Shown: positions 25,048 to 33,987 of the stretch, piece by piece
Layout: each line of letters starts with the position of its first letter
Numbering within the stretch: the first letter of the stretch is position 1
DNA from: Atopostipes sp964624875
GTDB taxonomy: Bacteria > Bacillota > Bacilli > Lactobacillales > Carnobacteriaceae_A
Assembly (NCBI GenBank): GCA_964624875.1
Contig: CAZUZA010000002.1
Span: 13,690 to 77,689 of the forward strand
Direction of reading: 5' to 3'
Length of the DNA stretch: 64,000 bases
Notes under the pieces: generated by a model
Told to the model about the DNA's origin: nothing
Databases searched by the model: none
What the model saw: only the letters and a program-made list of their open reading frames with translations
Program-made: the position numbers and the translations under genes

Positions 25048-26772
25048 TTGAGTGTTTTTAAAGATCTTAAAGCATATAAAAAAGGATTAATCCTAGTCTT
25101 TTTCTTAACCATGGGAAATGCGATCGGTGAATTATTACTACCCTTCCTGCTTTCTCAAATAGTTGATGAAGGTATTGCGATTGGTGCAATTGATGTCGTT
25201 TTACGAATTGGTGTCTTAATGGTTCTTGTAACCTTGGCGACAGCCTTTGTTCGTTCATCTGCATCTTATTTTTCAGCAAAAAATGCGATGGGTTTTTCGC
25301 ATGATTTGCGTAACCGTATTTTCAATAAAGTAAACGCGTTAACCTTTGATGAAACAGAGCAGTTTGGAATTTCATCGCTGATCACACGTACAACAAACGA
25401 CGTGGATAATGTTGAGCAGTTTGTATTAGTGGCTCAGCGTCCATTATTACGAGCACCACTACAGTTTTTCGGTGGTTTAGTGATGGCTTTTCTAGCACAT
25501 GCGCGTCTAACATTAATTGTATTAGCAGTTCTACCTTTTATTGCCATTATTATTTATATCATTATTCGAAAAGTCTTTCCGCTATTTCCAAAGCTACAAA
25601 AGTCACTTGATCAAATCAACTTATTAATGCGTCAGCGCTTAACAGGTTTAAAGGTTATGCGTGCTTTCAGCCGTAACCAATTAGAAGAAGATATCTTTTC
25701 AGATGCCAATGAGGAGTACTATAACCATTCTTTAGATATCAATAATGTCCTGCGTACAAGTCGTCCCTTATTAACGTCAATTGTTGGGATCACAATTGTT
25801 ATTTCCGTTTATGTTGGTGCAGGTTATATTCAAGATGGTAGCCTAGAAATTGGAACGTTAATGGCATTTATCCAATACACAACCCAAATGCTACATGGAT
25901 TGACAATGTTAGCAAATATGCTAACGATATTCCCACGAACAATGGCTTCAGTCATACGAGTTGAAGAAGTTATCGAGTATCCTTCTAGAAAAGTCGGAGG
26001 CGAAAAAGAGCTAGAAAATTCAATTTATAGTATAGAAGCCAAAGACTTAGAATTTTCTTATCCGAATGCGAATACACCTGCCCTCCAACAGATTAACTTT
26101 AAAATACAAACAGGTGAAATCCTGGGTATTATAGGTGGAACTGGAGCAGGGAAGAGTACATTATTAAAATTATTGATGCAGTTTTACGACCCGTCAAATG
26201 GGGTACTCCTATTAAATAATCAATCCATTGAGGAGTTAAATCCTGAGAGTGTGCGCGATTTAATTTCCTATGTACCACAGCAGAACTTCTTTTTCACAGA
26301 CACCATCCGTGGGAACATGCATTATAGTAATCCAGCTGTTAAAGACAGAACCTTATTAAATCATCTGGAAACGACGCAATCGGATTATTTCTTGAATGGT
26401 GATCGTCCGTTAGATCAAAAGGTCATTCGTGGAGGACAAAACTTCTCTGGAGGCCAACGTCAACGTTTAGCTTTGAGCCGTGCTTTAGCGCGCGAGTCCA
26501 GTGTTTACATCTTTGACGATTCATTTTCAGCACTTGATTACCGAACAGATTATGAAATTAGACAAAACCTTTCAAATGTTTTAAGTGACGCGATTACAAT
26601 TGTCGTTGCCCAACGTGTCGCCACAATTCGTCACGCAGATAAAATATTAGTCTTAGATGATGGGAAGGTGGCGGGTTACGGAAGTCATAACGAATTAATG
26701 CAAACGAGCGAACTCTATCAAGAAATTGTCTCGTCGCAAGTAAAAGAGGAGGAGAGCGACTATGAAGAATAA
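25048..26772 (+). CDS. Heterodimeric multidrug-type ABC exporter, degenerate-site subunit
   Basis: A 574-aa half transporter: six-helix type IV membrane domain (about 10-300) and nucleotide-binding domain with Walker A GGTGAGKST, signature FSGGQRQRL and Walker B SVYIFDDS. The catalytic Glu is Asp (FDDS) and the H-loop His is Gln (VVAQRVATI), the marks of the BmrC/LmrC-type degenerate subunit. TTG 25048 start with GAGGAG 25033-25038. The stop overlaps the next subunit by 11 bp. Substrate unknown. Confidence 0.93.
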   Translation: MSVFKDLKAYKKGLILVFFLTMGNAIGELLLPFLLSQIVDEGIAIGAIDVVLRIGVLMVLVTLATAFVRSSASYFSAKNAMGFSHDLRNRIFNKVNALTFDETEQFGISSLITRTTNDVDNVEQFVLVAQRPLLRAPLQFFGGLVMAFLAHARLTLIVLAVLPFIAIIIYIIIRKVFPLFPKLQKSLDQINLLMRQRLTGLKVMRAFSRNQLEEDIFSDANEEYYNHSLDINNVLRTSRPLLTSIVGITIVISVYVGAGYIQDGSLEIGTLMAFIQYTTQMLHGLTMLANMLTIFPRTMASVIRVEEVIEYPSRKVGGEKELENSIYSIEAKDLEFSYPNANTPALQQINFKIQTGEILGIIGGTGAGKSTLLKLLMQFYDPSNGVLLLNNQSIEELNPESVRDLISYVPQQNFFFTDTIRGNMHYSNPAVKDRTLLNHLETTQSDYFLNGDRPLDQKVIRGGQNFSGGQRQRLALSRALARESSVYIFDDSFSALDYRTDYEIRQNLSNVLSDAITIVVAQRVATIRHADKILVLDDGKVAGYGSHNELMQTSELYQEIVSSQVKEEESDYEE

Positions 26773-28519
26773 TAAATATACCTCTTTCTCATCCATCCGT
26801 CGTTTATTAAATTATTTAGGGAAATACAAATGGGTATTGTTTTTATCCGTATTCTTTACTATTATCGTAACAATCATCCAGATTTTTACACCTATTTTAC
26901 TAGGAACGATTGTAAACCTTCTGCAAAATAACATTTTAGATAATGGCACATTGGATAGAAATAATCTCATTCGAATAGTTTGCACCTTAATAGGGATGTA
27001 TATTGTCTTAGCTATTTCAGATATATTAAAAGAACGTAGTCTAGTTTATTTATCGCAAACACTGACTCGTGATATGCGTGAAGAAGTATCTGAAAAAATC
27101 AAAAAAATACCATTAGCTTACTTTGATGGGCAATCCACAGGTGATTTAATCAGTCGTACGACAAATGATATCGCAAAAATTGGTGACAATATCCAGCTAA
27201 GCGTTAGTCAAATTTTTAACAGTTTATTATTAAGCTTCGGAATTCTAGTTATGATGTTTGTCATCTCATGGGAATTAGCACTCGTCTTCTTATTGACCGT
27301 GCCATTAAACTTCATTGCTGTGCGCTTTATTACAAACAATACCCGCTCATATTTTGCGGATAAGTCTCATCGTTTAGGTAAAATGGTTGGTTATGTAGAA
27401 GAAACTTTTACAGGAACAGATTTGATTAAAGCATTCAATTATATTGATCAATCAAACGCAGAATTTGGAACGATTAATAGTAATCTTTATGATGTTTCTT
27501 GGCGAGCAAGTTTCATGTCTGGAATTCTGCTACCAATTATGACCTTCATTGGTAACTTAGCTTATGTTTTAATTGCGATAGTTGGTTCAGTCTTAGTCAT
27601 TTATCAGCGTGTACTTATCGGAGATATTTTAGCGTTTATACAATATGCCCAAGATATCCGTCGTCCACTTGAAACAATTGCTGAAATGGCTAACACATTA
27701 CAAGAAACGATTGCATCTTCAAACCGCGTGTTTGAATTTTTAGACGCACCAGAAGAAGTCGAAATTGATGAAGATCGTATCGAATCACCTATTGAGACGA
27801 TTGTCTTTGATGATGTTGACTTTGCTTATGAAGAAGGTAAGAATGTTATTGAACGCCTGAATTTAAAAGTACATCAAAATGAAACGATTGCTATTGTAGG
27901 CCATACTGGAGCAGGAAAATCGACTTTGATTAATCTACTCTTACGTTATTATGATGTTACAAATGGTGCCATCCAAATAAATGACACCAATATTCAAACG
28001 GTAACCAGAGATAATCTACGATCGTTCTTTGGTGTTGTATTACAAGATCCATGGTTAATTCAAGGATCCATTTTTGATAATATTCAGTATGGGAATGCGA
28101 ATGCTAGTGAAGAAGATATTATTAAAGCAGCAAAACAAGCTCATGCACACCACTTTATATCGGCCTTTCCAGATGGGTATCAAACTGATATTAACGAAGA
28201 GGGCACGAATATTAGCCAGGGTCAACGTCAGTTACTAACGATTGCGCGAGCATTTGTAAGTGATCCGGAAATACTCATATTAGATGAAGCCACTTCCTCA
28301 GTGGATACTCGTACCGAACAATTAATCCAAAAGGCTATGGCCAATCTAATGGTCGGACGTACGAATTTTGTTATCGCTCATCGTTTATCAACGATTGTCG
28401 ATGCGGATATGATTTTAGTCATGGCAAATGGTGAAATTGTTGAGAAGGGAACTCACGAAGAGTTGTTGGCAAACGAAGCAACTTATGCTGATTTATACTA
28501 CAGTCAATTTAAAGAATAA
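26762..28519 (+). CDS. Heterodimeric multidrug-type ABC exporter, canonical-site subunit
   Basis: A 585-aa partner half transporter (BmrD/LmrD-like). Six membrane helices (about 20-320), Walker A GHTGAGKST, signature ISQGQRQLL, Walker B ILILDEATSSVD with catalytic Glu, and H-loop FVIAHRLSTI are all intact. ATG 26762 behind GAGGAGGAG, inside the end of the first subunit, so the two are translationally coupled. Export of drugs, lipids or peptides is plausible; no neighbouring gene reveals a substrate. Confidence 0.94.
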   Translation: MKNNKYTSFSSIRRLLNYLGKYKWVLFLSVFFTIIVTIIQIFTPILLGTIVNLLQNNILDNGTLDRNNLIRIVCTLIGMYIVLAISDILKERSLVYLSQTLTRDMREEVSEKIKKIPLAYFDGQSTGDLISRTTNDIAKIGDNIQLSVSQIFNSLLLSFGILVMMFVISWELALVFLLTVPLNFIAVRFITNNTRSYFADKSHRLGKMVGYVEETFTGTDLIKAFNYIDQSNAEFGTINSNLYDVSWRASFMSGILLPIMTFIGNLAYVLIAIVGSVLVIYQRVLIGDILAFIQYAQDIRRPLETIAEMANTLQETIASSNRVFEFLDAPEEVEIDEDRIESPIETIVFDDVDFAYEEGKNVIERLNLKVHQNETIAIVGHTGAGKSTLINLLLRYYDVTNGAIQINDTNIQTVTRDNLRSFFGVVLQDPWLIQGSIFDNIQYGNANASEEDIIKAAKQAHAHHFISAFPDGYQTDINEEGTNISQGQRQLLTIARAFVSDPEILILDEATSSVDTRTEQLIQKAMANLMVGRTNFVIAHRLSTIVDADMILVMANGEIVEKGTHEELLANEATYADLYYSQFKE

Positions 28520-28537
28520 AACAATATTGCATTAACA

Positions 28538-28568
28538 GAACCAATGTCTACCTCAGGCATTGGTTTTT
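28538..28568 (+). terminator. Terminator of ABC exporter operon
   Basis: AACCAATG (28539-28546) / CATTGGTT (28558-28565) then TTT. Confidence 0.85.
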
Positions 28569-28674
28569 ATTATGAGAATTTCACTTAAATGGTCGCATAT
28601 ATGATTGTTTTTGTGCTATATTTATAATCCAATCGTTAATATTTGTTAATATATACATAAGTAATCAGAACTGG

Positions 28675-28703
28675 TTGCAAAAAGAAAGCGTTTGCATTAT
28701 AAT
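28675..28703 (+). promoter_or_regulatory. Orphan promoter with cre-like site
   Basis: TTGCAA (28675-28680), 17-bp spacer, perfect TATAAT (28698-28703). The spacer holds a cre-like sequence at 28682-28696 (14 of 15 to WTGNAANCGNWNNCW). Two GTTAATAT direct repeats, 10 bp apart (28635 and 28645), lie upstream. No protein gene follows on this strand. Confidence 0.6.
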
Positions 28704-28709
28704 TTGACT

Positions 28710-28840
28710 ATTAATACATAGTAAAATGTTTACCCGAAACGACTCAAATATTCCAAAATTGTTATTAATTTTTTGAAATTAATAAATAAAAATGTCCTTA
28801 TAATTAATTACTCCCAATTAATATATAAGGACATTTTTTT
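28710..28840 (+). ncRNA. Candidate small RNA
   Basis: About 130 nt between a strong promoter and a strong terminator, with no credible ORF (only a 16-codon frame at 28726 without a ribosome binding site). It contains a perfect hairpin TTATTAATTT-TTTG-AAATTAATAA (28762-28785) and a terminal stem of about 20 bp with the loop ACTCCC. Expression is inferred from signals only. Rest of 28569-28674: operator-like repeats, nothing else seen. Confidence 0.4.
28788..28840. terminator. Bidirectional terminator, sRNA candidate / suhB-like gene
   Basis: AAATGTCCTTATAATTAATT pairs with AATTAATATATAAGGACATTT around loop ACTCCC (one bulge). T run TTTTTTT on plus and ATTTTTATTTATT on minus. Confidence 0.88.
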
Positions 28841-28848
28841 GTCTTTAA

Positions 28849-29625
28849 TTAGTCATTTTTATTATATGTAGAATGTTCACCAAATAAATCATTATAAACA
28901 GCTTTTGTTCCAATGAAGAAGTTCTCATCACCGTGTATTGTTGATTTCTCACCATTAAATTTAGACATGTGTAAACCAAACTCTTTAGCGATTAATATAT
29001 AAGGTGCTCGATCCCATGGCATTGATTCAGGACTTACGAAAGCACCGTACTTACCAGTAAAGACTCTTAAAGCATCTGAGATTGAGCTACCTAAAAATCG
29101 TATATCAAATGCATGATGAGCTAGATAATCTAGAAGGTCCGTTCCACTCATTTTTCTAGGATTCATACTAATTAAAGCTTCGTTTAATCTGACATTTGCA
29201 GGAGCATCCGCTAGCTCACCATTTATTGTTACACCGTGACCTTTCTGTGCCACTAATAACGTGTTCGTCTCCACTTCATACATATAACTTAATGTAGGGA
29301 CACCTTTTTTGAAATAGGCGACTAAGATGCCATAATCATCCGCTTGTTTGATAAAATTTGATGTTCCATCAATTGGATCGATTACCCATAAGTTATCTGC
29401 GTTTAAATCAACATCATTATTTGTCTCTTCACCTAAAATAACATGGTCTCCAGGTAAGGACTGAATATACTCCGTTAACTTTCTTTCAACAGCCACATCA
29501 ACTTCACTCACCAAATCTCTGAAGTCTAGTTTTTCGTTTATTTTATAATCCGTATTTGAGACGATATACTCCCGTAAACTAGGCAACCAGGTCTTCATTT
29601 GTTCATTTATTAATTCAACTGTCAT
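28849..29625 (-). CDS. Inositol monophosphatase family phosphatase
   Basis: A 258-aa Mg-dependent sugar-phosphatase fold. Signatures: LGEETNND (metal), WVIDPIDGTSNFI (metal and nucleophile site, about 85-97) and PWDRAPYILIA (C-terminal Asp, about 205). The family hydrolyses inositol-1-phosphate or related phosphates (including 3'-phosphoadenosine phosphate); substrate here unknown. ATG 29625 is chosen: AAAGGAG is 9 nt away, while the in-frame ATG 29634 abuts it. A monocistronic reading is likely. Confidence 0.9.
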   Translation of the reverse strand: MTVELINEQMKTWLPSLREYIVSNTDYKINEKLDFRDLVSEVDVAVERKLTEYIQSLPGDHVILGEETNNDVDLNADNLWVIDPIDGTSNFIKQADDYGILVAYFKKGVPTLSYMYEVETNTLLVAQKGHGVTINGELADAPANVRLNEALISMNPRKMSGTDLLDYLAHHAFDIRFLGSSISDALRVFTGKYGAFVSPESMPWDRAPYILIAKEFGLHMSKFNGEKSTIHGDENFFIGTKAVYNDLFGEHSTYNKND

Positions 29626-29725
29626 CAATGACATCTCCTTTATTTAAATTCCGTACTTATTGACATAATATTCATAAGAAATTCGTATTAATTGCTTATG
29701 ATGATTATGAAAAGAATAATACCTA

Positions 29726-30121
29726 TCAAGCTTTTCTTAATGCTTGTCGCGCTAAGTTATCTGCACCTTTGTTTTTAGCTTGGGGCACCCACTCAACACT
29801 TATAAATTGAAACATGGCCATTAAGGTTAAAATATCTTTTAATAATTCTTGAAAAGAGGATTCTTTTGCATACTTCTTTTTAATCGATTGTGCTACAATT
29901 TGGCTGTCTGTATAACAAAAGACTAATTGTTGATGAAGATTATTTTTGATTAACCATTCTAGTCCTAATTTTACAGCAATAAATTCGGCTTGATGGTTAT
30001 TCCATTCATCTTTTAATGGAATCGACTGTTGATATTGTTGATCGTCTGTCACGACTAAGATGCCTATCCCAGTCTTACCAGGATTGCCTTTAACAGCTGC
30101 ATCAGTATATAATTTAATCAT
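29726..30121 (-). CDS. RNase HI-like protein
   Basis: A 131-aa RNase H fold lacking an extra N-terminal hybrid-binding domain. The four acidic catalytic residues are visible in order: LYTDAAVKGNPG, HQAEF, CYTDSQIV and GADNLARQA. This is the YpeP/YpdQ-like subgroup, distinct from RnhB, which is also encoded in this window. ATG 30121 follows AGGTG; its start is only 42 bp from the divergent membrane-protein gene. Cleavage of RNA-DNA hybrids is inferred from the family. Confidence 0.88.
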   Translation of the reverse strand: MIKLYTDAAVKGNPGKTGIGILVVTDDQQYQQSIPLKDEWNNHQAEFIAVKLGLEWLIKNNLHQQLVFCYTDSQIVAQSIKKKYAKESSFQELLKDILTLMAMFQFISVEWVPQAKNKGADNLARQALRKA

Positions 30122-30163
30122 AAAAACACCTACACTATAAAATATGATGAAAGATTGATACAT

Positions 30164-30595
30164 ATGATAAATCAAGAAAAACCTCTATTTAAAATACGGC
30201 TGCAATACGAATTAGCCATTAAGATAATAATCTATTCATTTATCATTATCTTAATTGGAATAAGCTATTTGTTTGCGTCAAATTTATTAACTTTTAATAT
30301 TTATTCCGTCTTCTTTGCATTAATGGCATTATTTGTTATCTACCTAAAAAGAAACAGTTATTTGACAATAGAAGAGAACGTATTATCTGTTCGATATTTG
30401 AAATATTATACGCAAATTGAAATGTCTATGGACGATATCTGTGAAATAATTGTGAATAAAGAGAAAGCTCAAGTTGAAATCAAGGGAAAGCAGGATCGAT
30501 CTACATATATATACTTAGATGACCTCGCTAAAGAGAAATTATTGCACTATATGGTCCAAAACTATCCGAACATATCTTGTATCGTTCTAGACTAA
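30164..30595 (+). CDS. EbsA-like membrane protein
   Basis: A 143-aa protein with two N-terminal membrane helices (about 15-37 and 42-60) and a cytoplasmic PH-like beta-rich C-terminal half (SYLTIEENVLSVRYL onward). This layout resembles the EbsA family of enterococci and lactobacilli. The ribosome binding site is weak (GAAAG); ATG 30164 is preferred over TTG 30155. Gene order rnhA-like / EbsA-like / csp may be conserved in relatives, which I cannot verify. Function unknown. Confidence 0.65.
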   Translation: MINQEKPLFKIRLQYELAIKIIIYSFIIILIGISYLFASNLLTFNIYSVFFALMALFVIYLKRNSYLTIEENVLSVRYLKYYTQIEMSMDDICEIIVNKEKAQVEIKGKQDRSTYIYLDDLAKEKLLHYMVQNYPNISCIVLD

Positions 30596-30626
30596 ACAAA
30601 AACGGTTAGAAGAGGTCTTCTAACCG
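30594..30626 (-). terminator. Terminator of cold-shock gene
   Basis: CGGTTAGAAGA (30603-30613) / TCTTCTAACCG (30616-30626). The T run (TTTTTGTTT) is on the minus strand, so it mainly ends csp; on plus it can still stop the EbsA-like transcript weakly. Confidence 0.85.
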
Positions 30627-30632
30627 CCATAC

Positions 30633-30875
30633 TTATTCTTCTTCTAAAACATCAATTGAATCTTCATCTTCTGATACAACAACGACATTCGTTGCTTGTA
30701 ATCCACGAGCACCTTCTACAGCTTCAAATTCTACAGATTGACCTTCTTTTAAACTTCGATAGCCATCCATTTTAATTCCAGTAAAATGAACGAATATTTC
30801 TTCTGACTCATCGTACTCAATAAAACCGTATCCTTTGACATTGCTAAACCATTTAACTATGCCTGTTTGTGTCAT
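30633..30875 (-). CDS. Cold-shock domain protein
   Basis: An 80-aa CSD/OB-fold RNA chaperone. RNP1 KGYGFIEY and RNP2 EIFVHFTGI are intact, with MTQTGIVKWFSNVKG at the start. It is longer than typical 66-70-aa Csp proteins through an acidic C-tail (SEDEDSIDVLEEE). ATG 30875 has GGGGGA upstream. The leader from its sigma-A promoter is only about 35 nt, so the long cold-sensing 5' UTR of classical cspA genes is absent. Confidence 0.92.
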   Translation of the reverse strand: MTQTGIVKWFSNVKGYGFIEYDESEEIFVHFTGIKMDGYRSLKEGQSVEFEAVEGARGLQATNVVVVSEDEDSIDVLEEE

Positions 30876-30915
30876 AGTAATCCCCCAATTCAATCGAGAT
30901 GTCGTTTACACATAA

Positions 30916-30945
30916 AGTATATAGGAAACTTAAGCTTCAAGTCAA
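30916..30945 (-). promoter_or_regulatory. Promoter of cold-shock gene
   Basis: On the minus strand TTGACT, 18-bp spacer, TATACT; close to consensus. Confidence 0.75.
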
Positions 30946-31091
30946 TTCATGCCTGTTAAACATCTGATATTCTCTACAAATATTTCACAAAGAAGGAAAT
31001 TATAAAAAATTTCAAACTACACATTAATATGTTAAAATAGACAAGATTAAAATTTCGAAGCAAATGAAATGTTTTAAAGGGGTTGTAAGGA

Positions 31092-32984
31092 TTGAAAGAA
31101 ATTAAGATAGAAGGTTTGTCCCATGCGACAGGAGCCAAGGTTTTATTCGAACAGGTCGACTTTTCGATTATTGATGAAAATAAAATTGGTCTAATCGGTC
31201 GTAATGGAAATGGTAAGTCCACTTTTTTAAGAGTGATGGCTGGACTATTAGACCCTGATAAGGGCAAGATTACCAAACCAAGTAATTACCAAATAGGTTA
31301 TTTAAATCAAGACCCCGACTTAAACTTAGAAGCGAATGTCATTGAAACAGTATTTGATGGCACGACGCCGATAATGAATGCGGTTCGTACGTATGAAAAA
31401 GCGATGGTTGCTTTAACAGATGATCCAGAGAACGAAAGAATTCAAAAAGAATTTACAAAAGCTCAACAAGCAATGGATACTCAAGATGCTTGGAATGCAG
31501 ATTCAAGTGCGAAAAGAATTCTGTCTATTTTAGGCATTCATGATATGAATAAAAAAATTGGTGAAATGTCGGGTGGCCAACAAAAACGAGTAGCGCTTGC
31601 ACAAGTTTTAATTCAAACGCCTGATTTACTCATTTTAGATGAGCCAACAAACCATTTGGATTTTGAAATGATTACGTGGCTGGAAAATTATTTAAAAAGT
31701 TATAAAGGCGCTTTGCTCGTTGTAACCCATGACCGTTACTTCTTAGATCGAATTGTAACTGAAATTGTCGAGTTAACGGATGGTCGTTTAGATAAATATC
31801 CTGGTAACTACCAAGCATATGTGATGGAAAAGGCGCGTCGAGAAGAGGAACAAGAAGCCACATCGCATAAGGCAAGCAAATTGTTCAAACAAGAACTAGC
31901 TTGGATGCGTGAAGGGGTAAGAGCAAGAGGGACGAAGCAGAAAGCTCGGATAGAACGTTTTGAGAAATTAAAGGACCAGGTTTCTAAAACGTCTAGCTCC
32001 TTTAATCTTGAGATTGATTTAGCCTCAACACGATTAGGGAAACAAGTCTTTGAACTTGAAAATGCAACTTATAAAATTAACCAACAAATGCTATTGGATA
32101 ATTTTGATTATATCGTGCAAACACATGACCGTATTGGGATTACTGGAACAAACGGTACAGGTAAATCAACCTTCTTGAATATTTTAGCCGGTAAAATCGC
32201 ATTAGATGCGGGGAACTTAATTGTAGGTGAGACTGTTCAAGTGGGGTATTTCCAACAAGATAACATTGATCTTCCTGGTGAAAAACGTGTCATTAATTAC
32301 TTGCAAGAAGTAGCAAACGAAGTGCACCGTGGCGATGGAACGTCCATTAATATTTCGCAACTGCTGGAGCAATTTATGTTTCCTCGAACACAACATGGGG
32401 TTTTAATTCGTTCTCTTTCTGGTGGCGAAAAAAGACGTCTATATCTTGTACGCCTATTGATGGAACGTCCAAATGTCCTGTTACTAGACGAGCCGACAAA
32501 CAATTTGGACATCGATACATTGAATGTGTTAGAAAGCTACATCGATGATTTTCCGGGTGCAGTGCTTACTGTATCCCATGACCGTTACTTCTTAGACAAG
32601 GTAACGGATAAATTATTAATTTTTGAAGGTCAAGGAAGCATCACTGAATTCTTTGGGACGGCTGAAGAGTATTTCAAAGAAGCAGCTGAAACAAAAAGAG
32701 AAATAACAAAGGCAGAAACAGTTAAAAATCAGCCCGTTAAAGAAGATAAAAAGGCAGCTGATAAAACAAAGCTGACTTATATGGAAGAAAAAGAGTGGGC
32801 AACGATTGAAGATGAAATCTTCAAGCTAGAGACGTTAATCGAAGAAGCGGATGCTGGAATTATTGAAGCGGGCAGTGATTTTGGTAAAATTAATGTCCTA
32901 TATAAAGAAAAAACAGCTTTACAAGAGCAATTAGATGAAAAATATGAACGTTGGGAATACTTAAGTGAGTATGCGAACGTCTAA
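31092..32984 (+). CDS. ABC-F translation factor (Uup/YfmR type)
   Basis: A 630-aa soluble tandem ATPase. ABC1 has GRNGNGKST, MSGGQQKRV and LLILDEPTNHLD; ABC2 has GTNGTGKST, LSGGEKRRL and LLLDEPTNNLD; the inter-domain P-site tRNA interaction linker is around 245-320; a C-terminal coiled coil (about 565-628) marks the Uup/YfmR branch. These bind the ribosomal E site and help stalled, for example polyproline, translation. TTG 31092 start, with AAAGGGG 9 nt upstream. No transmembrane domain. Confidence 0.92.
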   Translation: MKEIKIEGLSHATGAKVLFEQVDFSIIDENKIGLIGRNGNGKSTFLRVMAGLLDPDKGKITKPSNYQIGYLNQDPDLNLEANVIETVFDGTTPIMNAVRTYEKAMVALTDDPENERIQKEFTKAQQAMDTQDAWNADSSAKRILSILGIHDMNKKIGEMSGGQQKRVALAQVLIQTPDLLILDEPTNHLDFEMITWLENYLKSYKGALLVVTHDRYFLDRIVTEIVELTDGRLDKYPGNYQAYVMEKARREEEQEATSHKASKLFKQELAWMREGVRARGTKQKARIERFEKLKDQVSKTSSSFNLEIDLASTRLGKQVFELENATYKINQQMLLDNFDYIVQTHDRIGITGTNGTGKSTFLNILAGKIALDAGNLIVGETVQVGYFQQDNIDLPGEKRVINYLQEVANEVHRGDGTSINISQLLEQFMFPRTQHGVLIRSLSGGEKRRLYLVRLLMERPNVLLLDEPTNNLDIDTLNVLESYIDDFPGAVLTVSHDRYFLDKVTDKLLIFEGQGSITEFFGTAEEYFKEAAETKREITKAETVKNQPVKEDKKAADKTKLTYMEEKEWATIEDEIFKLETLIEEADAGIIEAGSDFGKINVLYKEKTALQEQLDEKYERWEYLSEYANV

Positions 32985-33021
32985 TAGGTTACGATTTTGA
33001 ATAATCAAGGAGGAATGAATT

Positions 33022-33966
33022 ATGCGTCAATATTTGGAACTTGCACAAAAAATATTGGATGAAGGTGTTACAAAAGATGATCGAACGGGGGTAGGTACAA
33101 AGTCTATCTTTGGTCATCAAATGCGTTTTGATTTACAAGAAGGTTTTCCATTACTTACAACAAAAAGAGTTGCTTTTGGTTTAATCAAATCAGAATTATT
33201 ATGGTTTTTAAAAGGGGATACGAACATCCGCTACTTATTAGAACATAATAACCATATATGGGACGAATGGGCATTTGAACGTTTTGTTAAAAGTGAAGAC
33301 TATACAGGACCAGACATGACTGATTTTGGTATTCGTTCGCAAGAAGACGAAGAGTTCAATGTCGTTTACAAAGAAGAAATGACCAAGTTTACAACACGTA
33401 TTCTTGAAGAGGATGCCTTTTCTGAAACTTATGGGAGCTTAGGAAATGTTTATGGCGCACAATGGCGTTCATGGCCAGCTTCAGATGGTGGCGTCATCGA
33501 TCAAATCGAACAAGTCATTGAATCGATTAAAACAAAACCCGATTCAAGACGTCATATTGTAACGGCTTGGAACCCTGATGAAATAGAAGATATGGCTTTA
33601 CCACCATGTCATTCATTATTCCAATTTTATGTTGCAGATGGTAAACTAAGTTGTCAATTATACCAAAGAAGTGCAGATGTCTTTTTAGGCGTACCATTTA
33701 ACATCGCTAGCTATGCACTATTGACCCATTTAATTGCTAGAGAAACTGGTTTAGAAGTTGGTGAATTTGTCCACACTTTAGGCGATGCACACTTATACTT
33801 AAACCACCTAGACCAAATCAATAAGCAACTAGCACGAGATACACGCGAGTTGCCTAAACTTGTATTAAATGAAGACGTTGAAAGTGTCTTTGACTTTGAC
33901 GTAGATGATATTAAAGTAACAGATTACAATCCTCATAAGGGAATTAAAGCACCAATTGCAGTGTGA
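33022..33966 (+). CDS. thyA: Thymidylate synthase
   Basis: Converts dUMP and methylene-tetrahydrofolate to dTMP. 314 aa, the long Lactobacillus casei-like form with an insertion (about 90-140) relative to the 264-aa E. coli enzyme. Catalytic Cys196 lies in LPPCHSLFQFYV; the dUMP-binding block RSADVFLGVPFNIASYALL is clear. AAGGAGG precedes ATG 33022. The product dihydrofolate is recycled by dfrA, encoded 21 bp downstream. Confidence 0.97.
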   Translation: MRQYLELAQKILDEGVTKDDRTGVGTKSIFGHQMRFDLQEGFPLLTTKRVAFGLIKSELLWFLKGDTNIRYLLEHNNHIWDEWAFERFVKSEDYTGPDMTDFGIRSQEDEEFNVVYKEEMTKFTTRILEEDAFSETYGSLGNVYGAQWRSWPASDGGVIDQIEQVIESIKTKPDSRRHIVTAWNPDEIEDMALPPCHSLFQFYVADGKLSCQLYQRSADVFLGVPFNIASYALLTHLIARETGLEVGEFVHTLGDAHLYLNHLDQINKQLARDTRELPKLVLNEDVESVFDFDVDDIKVTDYNPHKGIKAPIAV

Positions 33967-33987
33967 TATTTAAAGGAGAAAACAAAC

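Noticed and set aside
28726..28776. 16-codon ORF inside the candidate small RNA
   Set aside because: No ribosome binding site and no recognisable peptide features.
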